Assembly (NCBI GenBank): GCA_963800475.1
Contig: CAWDAZ010000005.1
Coordinates: 62,001-126,000 of the forward strand
Direction: 5' to 3'
Origin: Palsa-465 sp963800475
Lineage (GTDB): Bacteria > Actinomycetota > Thermoleophilia > Solirubrobacterales > Solirubrobacteraceae
Length of the DNA: 64,000 bases
The notes beneath the pieces were generated by a model that was given only the letters and a program-made list of their open reading frames with translations, was not told where the DNA came from and did not search any database. The number at the start of each line of letters is the position of its first letter. Positions within the stretch are counted from its first letter, which is position 1. Positions 57,873-64,000 of the stretch are shown piece after piece. The position numbers and the translations under genes are program-made.

Positions 57873-59258
57873 ATGAGCGTCCACGGTCCGCTCGGCGCCA
57901 CTGACACCGGCGCCGTCCAGATTCGCGCGCGCACACGCGGCGTTCGGGCGCCCGTGCTCGGACATCGCGCCGGGCTGATCGGGATCGCCGGCCTGGTGGT
58001 GACGACGCTGCTCGTGGCGCTGGCGGCAGCTCACACCGACGCGCTGCTGCCCGAGTCGGTGCGCCCGATCCCGCAGTGGCTCGCGGGGCCCTTCGGGAGC
58101 ACCGGCCTCGACATCGGCAGCGGCGGGCTGATCGCCGTCCTGATCGTGATGTTCGCGTCCTACGTGGTCGCCGCCCGGGCAGCCGACCGGCTCTCGGCAC
58201 GGACCGTGTTGATGTGCATCGCCGCGATGCACGCGCTCGTGCTGCTCGCCCCGCCGTTGCTGTCGACGGACGTGTTCAGCTACCAGTTCTACGGCCGCAT
58301 GGGTGAGATCTACGGCGCCAACCCGTACCTCGCCGGACCGCACGCGCTTGCGCTCGATCCGCTGTTCCCCTACATCGGGGCGAAGTGGTCCTACACACCG
58401 ACCGTGTACGGACCGCTGTTCACGGCGCTCAGCTACGTGTTCGCGCCGCTCTCGATCGCCGCCAGCGCGCTCGCCTACAAGGCGATCGCGGCGCTTGCGA
58501 GCCTCGGGACGGTCGCGCTCGTTTGGAACGCCGCGCGGCTGCGCGGGATCAACCCGGTGAAGGCGGCGGCGCTGGTCGGTCTGAACCCGCTGATCGTCGT
58601 GTACGGCGTCGGAGGAGCTCACAACGACCTGCTGATGATGCTGGCTGTCGTCGGAGGCCTGTACCTCGTGCTGCTGCACCGGGAGCGAGCCGCGGGCGCG
58701 CTCACGGTCGCCGCCGCCGCCGTCAAGCTCACCGGCGGGGTGCTGCTCCCGTTCGCGCTCGCCGACGGCGGTCCCAGGTCGCGGGGCCGGAGGCGTGACC
58801 TGTTGCTCGGCGCCGGGGTCGCCGCGTCGGCGATCGCCGTCCTCGGGTTCGCGATGTTCGGGACCGGCCCACTCCACGTGGTCGGAACGATCGAGAAGGT
58901 TCAGAGCGAGGGCGACTGGCACAGCATTCCCGGCTTCATCGGCACGCGGCTTGGTCTCAACACGCTCGCGCACATCACCGGCTGGGTGCTGGCGGCGGTG
59001 TTCATCGCCGTGTTCGTGTGGCTCCTGCGCCGCGTCTGGCGCGGCCAGCTCGACTGGGTGGACGCCGCGGCCTGGAGTGCGGTGGCGCTACTGGTCACCG
59101 CGAGCTCCCTGCTCCCCTGGTACGTTGCGTGGTTGATCCCTCTCGCGGCGCTTGCCTCTGACCGGCGACTGTGGCGCGTCGCGTTTGTCGTTACGGGCGT
59201 CATCCAGGTGATCCAGCTGATCGGCTACATCCCACACGTGGGAGTGCTCGCAAGCTAG
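57873..59258 (+). CDS. MptB-like polyprenol-phosphomannose-dependent mannosyltransferase
   Basis: 461 residues, about 12 membrane segments. STDVFSYQFYGRMGEIYGANPYL, YTPTVYGPLFTALSYVF, NPLIVVYGVGGAHNDLLMML, AAAVKLTGGVLLPFAL and SLLPWYVAWLIPLAAL match the alpha-1,6-mannosyltransferase family of actinobacterial lipoglycan synthesis. It would use the product of the gene at 57032. Its motif order matches the gene at 4362-5900, a probable paralogue. The stop overlaps the next start by one base. Confidence 0.82.
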   Translation: MSVHGPLGATDTGAVQIRARTRGVRAPVLGHRAGLIGIAGLVVTTLLVALAAAHTDALLPESVRPIPQWLAGPFGSTGLDIGSGGLIAVLIVMFASYVVAARAADRLSARTVLMCIAAMHALVLLAPPLLSTDVFSYQFYGRMGEIYGANPYLAGPHALALDPLFPYIGAKWSYTPTVYGPLFTALSYVFAPLSIAASALAYKAIAALASLGTVALVWNAARLRGINPVKAAALVGLNPLIVVYGVGGAHNDLLMMLAVVGGLYLVLLHRERAAGALTVAAAAVKLTGGVLLPFALADGGPRSRGRRRDLLLGAGVAASAIAVLGFAMFGTGPLHVVGTIEKVQSEGDWHSIPGFIGTRLGLNTLAHITGWVLAAVFIAVFVWLLRRVWRGQLDWVDAAAWSAVALLVTASSLLPWYVAWLIPLAALASDRRLWRVAFVVTGVIQVIQLIGYIPHVGVLAS

Positions 59259-60310
59259 TGAGCGAGTCGCTCTACCATCCAGCTGTGACCGCGTCCCCGG
59301 CCAACGGCGACGGCGCCCGCCGGCTCCAGCTGCTCAGCGTCGTCGCTCCGGTGTACAACGAGGAGGACACGCTCGAGCAGTTCTACGCCCGCGTCTGCGA
59401 AGCGCTCGAAGGGCTGCGGTTCGAGCTCGTGCTTGTCGACGACGGCTCCTCCGACCGCTCGCCGACGATGCTCTCCGAGCTGGCCGCCAACGACCCGCGC
59501 GTGCACGTGGTGTTCCTGTCGCGCAACTTCGGCCACCAGACGGCGCTGACGGCGGGGCTTGACCACGCCCGCGGCGACGCCGTCGTGATGCTCGACGCGG
59601 ACCTCCAGGACCCGCCGGAGCTGATCCCGCGGATGCTCGACCACTGGCGTGCCGGCTGTGACGTGGTGTACGCCGTGCGGCAGGAGCGCGATGGCGAGTC
59701 TCGCTTCAAGCTCGCAACCGCGCGCTGGTTCTACAAGCTGTTCGACAAGCTCGCGCAGGTCGACCTCGTCCACAACTCGGGGGACTTCCGGCTGCTGGAT
59801 CGTCGCCCGCTCGACGCGTTGCTGTCGATGCGCGAGCGCAACCGCTTCCTGCGCGGGATGACGGTATGGGTCGGCTACCGGCAGGCCGCCGTGCCCTACG
59901 ACCGCGATCCCCGCTACGCGGGCGAGACCAAGTACACGCTCTCGAAGATGCTGCGGTTCTCGCTGGACGCGATCTCGTCGTTCTCGCACCGCCCCCTGCA
60001 GCTCGCGACGCTGCTCGGGTTCATCGTCTCGACGCTCGCGTTCATCGCGATCCCGGTCGTGATCGTGCTGCGGATCCTCGGCTCCTACCTGCCGGGGTTC
60101 AGCTCGATCACGCTGGCGGTGCTGCTGCTGGGCGGAATCCAGCTGATCGCGATCGGGATCATCGGCGAGTACGTCGGCCGGATCTACGACGAGGTCAAGG
60201 GCCGCCCGCTGTACCTGGTCCGGACCAGCCTGAACGTGGTTACCGAGCACAAGGACGCGGAGCCGCCACTGCCTCCGGCGCCCGCGCAGCACGGCCGCAT
60301 CGGCCTTTAG
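59258..60310 (+). CDS. Membrane GT2 glycosyltransferase (GtrB/DPM-like)
   Basis: 350 residues from GTG 59258 (GTG 59285 is an alternative). N-terminal GT2 domain (LSVVAPVYNEEDTLEQFY, LVDDGSSDRSPTM, LSRNFGHQTALTAGLDHARGDAVVMLDADLQDPPELIP, YAVRQERDGES) and two C-terminal membrane helices (LLGFIVSTLAFIAIPVVIVLRIL; TLAVLLLGGIQLIAIGIIGEYVGRIYDEVKGRPLY). This is the layout of undecaprenyl-phosphate glucose/arabinose-type transferases that make lipid-linked sugars. Third gene of the plus-strand glycolipid set. Confidence 0.88.
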   Translation: MSESLYHPAVTASPANGDGARRLQLLSVVAPVYNEEDTLEQFYARVCEALEGLRFELVLVDDGSSDRSPTMLSELAANDPRVHVVFLSRNFGHQTALTAGLDHARGDAVVMLDADLQDPPELIPRMLDHWRAGCDVVYAVRQERDGESRFKLATARWFYKLFDKLAQVDLVHNSGDFRLLDRRPLDALLSMRERNRFLRGMTVWVGYRQAAVPYDRDPRYAGETKYTLSKMLRFSLDAISSFSHRPLQLATLLGFIVSTLAFIAIPVVIVLRILGSYLPGFSSITLAVLLLGGIQLIAIGIIGEYVGRIYDEVKGRPLYLVRTSLNVVTEHKDAEPPLPPAPAQHGRIGL

Positions 60311-60315
60311 CCGGG

Positions 60316-61029
60316 CTAGCCCCCCGCCGGATTCGGGCCGACCGAGGTGGTCTGCTCGGTGTCGGCCGGGACCACGTCGGCCGCCTCCTCGAGCGCGGTG
60401 ATCCGCGCCGCGAGCGCCTTCAACGCGTCGGCGATCGGGTCGGGCAGATGGACCCAGTCGGCGTCGGGCCCCTCGGGTCGGCGCCCGTCGACGCGCACCG
60501 GATGGCCGGGGTTGCCGACCACCGTGCAGTTCGGGGGCACGTCGTGGATGACCACGCTGTTGGCGCCGATCTTCGACCCGTGGCCGACCGTGATCGGGCC
60601 GAGCAGCTTCGCGCCGGATCCGATCGTGACGTTGTCCTGGATCGTCGGATGGCGCTTGCCGGTCGCAAACCCGGTTCCGCCCAGCGTCACTTCCTGATAG
60701 AGGGTGACGTTGTCGCCGATCTCGGCGGTTTCGCCGATCACGACCCCCATCCCGTGGTCGATGAACAGCCCACACCCGATCAGCGCTGCCGGGTGGATCT
60801 CGATTCCGGTCGCCGAGCGCGCGATCGCGGCGATCAGGCGCGGCAGCATCGGCACGCCGGCGCGGTGCAGGGCGTGGGCGACGCGGTGCGCCAGCAGCGC
60901 GTGCACGCCCGGCCACGTGGCGAGGATCTCGATCGTGCTCACACCGCGGGCCGCGGGATCGCGACCGCGCGCCGCCTTCACATCGCAGCGGATCTCGGAC
61001 GCCATGCGGGCCAGCGGGCCGTCGGCCAT
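60316..61029 (-). CDS. cysE: Serine O-acetyltransferase
   Basis: 237 residues. N-terminal helical region (EILATWPGVHALLAHRVAHALHRAGVPMLPRLIAAIARSATGIEIHP) then a left-handed beta helix with FIDHGMGVVIGETAEIGDNVTLYQEVTLGG (catalytic His and Asp-binding site) and RHPTIQDNVTIGSGAKLLGPITVG. Makes O-acetylserine for cysteine synthase, encoded 22 bases upstream. The C-terminal extension (about 60 residues) is longer than in the short CysE type and Pro/Asp-rich. Confidence 0.93.
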   Translation of the reverse strand: MADGPLARMASEIRCDVKAARGRDPAARGVSTIEILATWPGVHALLAHRVAHALHRAGVPMLPRLIAAIARSATGIEIHPAALIGCGLFIDHGMGVVIGETAEIGDNVTLYQEVTLGGTGFATGKRHPTIQDNVTIGSGAKLLGPITVGHGSKIGANSVVIHDVPPNCTVVGNPGHPVRVDGRRPEGPDADWVHLPDPIADALKALAARITALEEAADVVPADTEQTTSVGPNPAGG

Positions 61030-61051
61030 GGGCTAAAGCGTAGCTGGGGCG

Positions 61052-61978
61052 TCAGGGGGCGAAGAACGGCGTCGAAACGTACCGCTCCCCGGAGTCGGGG
61101 AGGATCGTGACGATCCGAGCGCCCTTGGAGTCGGGGCGCCCGGCCACCTCGAGCGCCGCCCACACGGCGGCTCCACCGGAGATCCCCGCCAACACGCCCT
61201 CGCGGCGCGCGAGGTGGCGCGCGGTCTCGATCGCGGCCTCGTCTTCGACCGCGATCACCTCATCGAGCACCTCGCGGTTCAGAACCGCGGGGACGAATCC
61301 GGCCCCGATCCCCTGGATCTTGTGCGGCCCCGGCCGCCCTCCGGACAGCACCGCCGACGCGCTCGGCTCGACCCCGATCACCCTCACGTTCGGGTTGCGC
61401 GACTTCAGGACCTCGCCGACGCCGGTGATCGTCCCCCCCGTTCCGACGCCCGCGACGAAGATGTCGACCCGGCCGTCGAGCGTCTCCCAGATCTCGGGTC
61501 CGGTGGTGCGGCGGTGGATCTCGGGATTGGCGGGGTTCGAGAACTGGTCGGGGAGGAACACGTCGTCACTCGTCGCCAGCGCACGCGCCGCCTCAACGGC
61601 CTCGGTCATCCCGCCGAGCGAGTGCGTGAGCTCGACCCGCGCGCCGTACAGCCGCAGCAGCCCCTCCCGTTCGCGGCTCATGCCCTCGGGAAGCGTCAGG
61701 ACCAGGTCGTACCCCTTCGCGGCGCACACGAACGCGAGCGCGATTCCCGTGTTGCCGCTCGTCGCCTCGACGATCGTCGTGCGCCCCGGTTCGATCCGTC
61801 CCTCGCGCTCGGCGGATTCGATCATCGACACCCCGATCCGGTCCTTGACGCTGCCGCCCGGGTTGAACGACTCGAGCTTCGCGTACAGCTCGATGGCCTC
61901 GATCGGAGCGATCCGTGTGAGCTGCACGATCGGCGTCCGGCCTACATGCTGGGAAATGTTGGTAGGGATTTGCGCCAT
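61052..61978 (-). CDS. cysK: Cysteine synthase (O-acetylserine sulfhydrylase)
   Basis: 308 residues. The PLP lysine is K45 in NPGGSVKDRIG; TSGNTGIALAFVCAAKGY, GTGGTITGVGEVLK and IQGIGAGFVP are CysK hallmarks, with SGGAAVWAALEVA later. Combines O-acetylserine with sulfide; forms a complex with CysE, encoded next. Confidence 0.95.
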   Translation of the reverse strand: MAQIPTNISQHVGRTPIVQLTRIAPIEAIELYAKLESFNPGGSVKDRIGVSMIESAEREGRIEPGRTTIVEATSGNTGIALAFVCAAKGYDLVLTLPEGMSREREGLLRLYGARVELTHSLGGMTEAVEAARALATSDDVFLPDQFSNPANPEIHRRTTGPEIWETLDGRVDIFVAGVGTGGTITGVGEVLKSRNPNVRVIGVEPSASAVLSGGRPGPHKIQGIGAGFVPAVLNREVLDEVIAVEDEAAIETARHLARREGVLAGISGGAAVWAALEVAGRPDSKGARIVTILPDSGERYVSTPFFAP

Positions 61979-62000
61979 TCCGGCGCAACCCTAGAGAACG

Positions 62001-62016
62001 AGGCCGCCGTCGGCCT
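62001..62016 (-). terminator. Weak hairpin between S53 protease gene and cysK
   Basis: AGGCCG (62001-62006) and CGGCCT (62011-62016) form a 6-bp stem with a 4-base loop in the 62-base spacer, followed on the minus strand by CGTTCTCT. A possible terminator of the protease transcript. Confidence 0.35.
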
Positions 62017-62040
62017 TGAAGAGCGCGCCGGAGCCGCGCC

Positions 62041-64000
62041 TCACGAGGCCTTGATGCGGGCCCTGAGGGTGGCGTTCTGGCGCGCAGCGTCAGTAGTTGC
62101 GACGGTCAGCAGCAGCGGCGGCGGATGCCGGCCGCGCAGGCGTCCGGCAAATCCGCGCGCGGTCGAGAGCCCGCCGCTCGCGACCCTGATCCCAAGCGTC
62201 GTCTGCGTCGTCGCGAGCGTGATCTGCAGCCGGCCGCCTGCGATCCGGGAGCTGAACCTGACGCGCGCGCCGCGCGCGCCGGTCACCGCGACCACGCCGC
62301 TGCGGCCGGTGAAGGTGAGCCCGGACGGCAGCGTGAGCGCGATCGCGCTCAGGGCCGGCGCGCCGGCGGCGCTCGCGACCGCCAGCGACAGCGCCGGGCG
62401 CGCTGTGCCCACTCCGGTCAGGGCCACCCGCGACACCGTCGGGAGCCCGATCACCGTCCATCTGAACACCGCCCGGGGCAACGGCGCGCCCTGATAGGTC
62501 CCGGTGATCACGACCGAGTAGACCCCGGCCCTGCGCGGCCTGCCGGTGATGCGACCGGTCGTCGGCGAGATCGAAAGGCCCGGCGGCAGTCCTGCGGCCC
62601 GCCATGTGACGGCGCCGGAAGCCGACCCGATCAACCTCATCTGCACGGCGGCCGGCCGGCCGATCGTCATCCTCTGGGCGGCTGGGGTCGCGATCCGAAG
62701 CGTCACCGAACAGAGCGCCGCTGCGAGCCCTCCGCCGATCGGCGTGCCGAGCCCGGTCGCCATGTCGTAACCCGGGCCGGCCGGATACCGCCCGCCGTTG
62801 GTGCCGATCCCGTCGTTGTTCCCGGAGGTGACGTCGGTGAACGTCGAGGAGTACGCCCTGCCCGCGGCCCGGTACAGGCCCGGGTTGGCGAACCCGACCG
62901 GCGAGGAGTGGCAGGCGCTGGAGGCGTCGATCACGGCGAGTAGCGCCGCCCACGCGGGCGCAGCGGCGCTCGTGCCCGCGATCGACTGCCAGCCGGCGGC
63001 CGAGGTCAGATCGGACCGCGAGCCGTTCCAGTAGACGATGTAGCCGGTGTTCGGATCGGCGTCGATCGACACGTCAGGGACCTGCCGGCAGGCGCCGCCG
63101 GTGGCGCTGCACGGCGAGCCCGACGACAGCGACCCGATCACGTTCAGGCCGGCCGCCGCGCCGCTCTGGTACGCGGGCATCGACCATACCTGGGAGATCC
63201 CGCCACCGCCGGCTCCCCCGGTTCCCGACAGCGTCGCTACCGAGCCGTTGTTCCACGCGGTCTGACTCGGCGGCGGGCCGGGCCCGTCGAGGGTCGTTCC
63301 CCCGACGCCGGTCACGAACGGCTGACTGGACGGGTCGTCGACCGCGAGCCCGAGCGCCGGGATGCTCGGCGCCGGCGAGTTGCAGTCCGCCGATCCTTCG
63401 TCGCCCGAGGCGGAGACGATCGACTGGCCCTGAGCGGCGGCCTCCTGGAACAGCGCGTTCTCGGCGCTCAGCCCGTCGGAGCCGTTGGCCTCGCATTCGC
63501 CCCACGAGACCGAGACCACCTGCGCTCGGTCCTGGCTGATGATCGCGTTGAAGGTGTCGTAAGGACCCGCGCCTGGCCCGCTCGAGTTCGAGTTGGCGCC
63601 CTGGTAGACGAGGATGCTCGCCTTCGGCGCGAGCCCGATCGCGTTCTCGATGTCGAGCGCCGCCTCACCGGAGCCCGCGCCGCTCCCGGCGCCGCCGTCG
63701 ACCTGGATGTAGGACACCGAAGCGTGGGTCCCGTAGCAGCTCTGGTACGCCTGGATGTCGTTCGGATCGTTCGGCTCGAGCTCGTAGATCGCGATCGTCT
63801 GTCCCTGGCCCTGGTCGCCGGCCTGGTACAGGGACGAGAAGCCGTACGAGGCGGCAATCTGATCCGCGGTGTAAGCACCCTGCTGCGAGGCGGCCGAGCT
63901 GGCCTGCGAGCACGGCTGCGGGCCACCGGTGGCGACGTGCCGGGCGCTGTGCTGCAGTGCCGCGTACCGAGTCCCGCCGCGGAGCGCGTGGCGCACGTAC
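62041..64000 (-). CDS. Secreted sedolisin (S53) serine-carboxyl peptidase, start beyond window
   Basis: 653 codons are visible and the frame is still open at the right edge, so the signal peptide and most of the propeptide are missing. The catalytic Glu/Asp pair is in GSGEAALDIENAIGLAPKA, the oxyanion Asp in SASGDEGSADC and the Ser in IAGTSAAAPAWAALLAVI; ADQIAASYGFSSLYQAGDQGQGQTIAIYE marks the start of the mature enzyme. After the protease comes a putative immunoglobulin-type domain (GLPPGLSISPTTGRITGRPRRAGVYSVVITG) and a second beta-rich domain. Such enzymes work at acid pH outside the cell. Upstream of cysK by 62 bases. Confidence 0.88.
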   Translation of the reverse strand, partial: YVRHALRGGTRYAALQHSARHVATGGPQPCSQASSAASQQGAYTADQIAASYGFSSLYQAGDQGQGQTIAIYELEPNDPNDIQAYQSCYGTHASVSYIQVDGGAGSGAGSGEAALDIENAIGLAPKASILVYQGANSNSSGPGAGPYDTFNAIISQDRAQVVSVSWGECEANGSDGLSAENALFQEAAAQGQSIVSASGDEGSADCNSPAPSIPALGLAVDDPSSQPFVTGVGGTTLDGPGPPPSQTAWNNGSVATLSGTGGAGGGGISQVWSMPAYQSGAAAGLNVIGSLSSGSPCSATGGACRQVPDVSIDADPNTGYIVYWNGSRSDLTSAAGWQSIAGTSAAAPAWAALLAVIDASSACHSSPVGFANPGLYRAAGRAYSSTFTDVTSGNNDGIGTNGGRYPAGPGYDMATGLGTPIGGGLAAALCSVTLRIATPAAQRMTIGRPAAVQMRLIGSASGAVTWRAAGLPPGLSISPTTGRITGRPRRAGVYSVVITGTYQGAPLPRAVFRWTVIGLPTVSRVALTGVGTARPALSLAVASAAGAPALSAIALTLPSGLTFTGRSGVVAVTGARGARVRFSSRIAGGRLQITLATTQTTLGIRVASGGLSTARGFAGRLRGRHPPPLLLTVATTDAARQNATLRARIKAS

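Noticed and set aside
1..64000. tRNA or rRNA genes, CRISPR arrays, insertion sequences, prophage or integration sites
   Set aside because: Spacers are mostly under 250 bases and were inspected; no cloverleaf, regular repeat array or transposase/integrase-like protein was recognised.

Overview
The window is very GC-rich, almost wall-to-wall coding DNA with few and short spacers. Gene content (meso-diaminopimelate-type MurE, split glycine decarboxylase gcvPA/gcvPB, GC-rich actinobacterial-style regulators, polyprenol-phosphate mannosyltransferase-like enzymes, no outer-membrane genes) suggests a Gram-positive-type actinobacterium, possibly of the Thermoleophilia/Solirubrobacterales. This placement is inference from gene content, not a database result. 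No tRNA, rRNA, CRISPR array, transposase or prophage gene was seen.

Left part (1-10.8 kb): an aromatic amino-acid block on the minus strand (chorismate mutase aroH, hisC-like aminotransferase, a DAHP synthase with an aromatic-codon leader peptide in front, and the start of a second DAHP synthase). The first DAHP synthase carries a one-base frameshift. Three polytopic membrane proteins, two or three of them GT-C glycosyltransferases, follow around a 25-bp palindrome. Then come an rsuA-type pseudouridine synthase and rlmN, flanking a 52-bp near-palindrome, and an unusual luciferase-like/SCP2 fusion.

10.8-32.3 kb, nearly all minus strand: a secreted GMC dehydrogenase operon (GMC flavoprotein, unknown exported protein, Tat-exported small subunit); a TetR plus two acyl-CoA dehydrogenases; scpA/scpB, trpS, a rhomboid protease, an M20 peptidase and a GGDEF/HD-GYP protein; the complete glycine cleavage operon gcvT-gcvH-(small ORF)-gcvPA-gcvPB; and a secreted GH2 enzyme coupled to a secreted PKD-type protein just behind ftsZ.

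32.3-53.9 kb: the division/cell-wall (dcw) cluster on the minus strand, in transcription order mraZ, rsmH, ftsL-like, ftsI, then an interruption (MarR/MFS pair, isochorismatase-like gene, ArsR/SRPBCC pair), then clpP-murE-murF-mraY-murD-ftsW-murG, then a broken GH6 cellulase gene on the opposite strand, then murC-murB-ftsQ-ftsZ. clpP heads the second mur operon and has two tandem palindromes in front of it. mraZ has a textbook three-repeat MraZ operator lying inside its promoter, and a strong leader hairpin.

53.9-64 kb: a two-component system and a divergent unknown gene sharing a perfect 22-bp palindrome; a polysaccharide deacetylase; a plus-strand lipoglycan-type trio (polyprenol-phosphate-mannose synthase, MptB-like mannosyltransferase, membrane GT2); cysK-cysE; and a secreted sedolisin (S53) protease that runs off the right edge.

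Most genes are tightly packed, with many ATGA/GTGA 4-bp overlaps, so the minus strand is organised in a few long, translationally coupled operons. Regulatory information is concentrated in the short divergent spacers, most of which contain clear palindromes.
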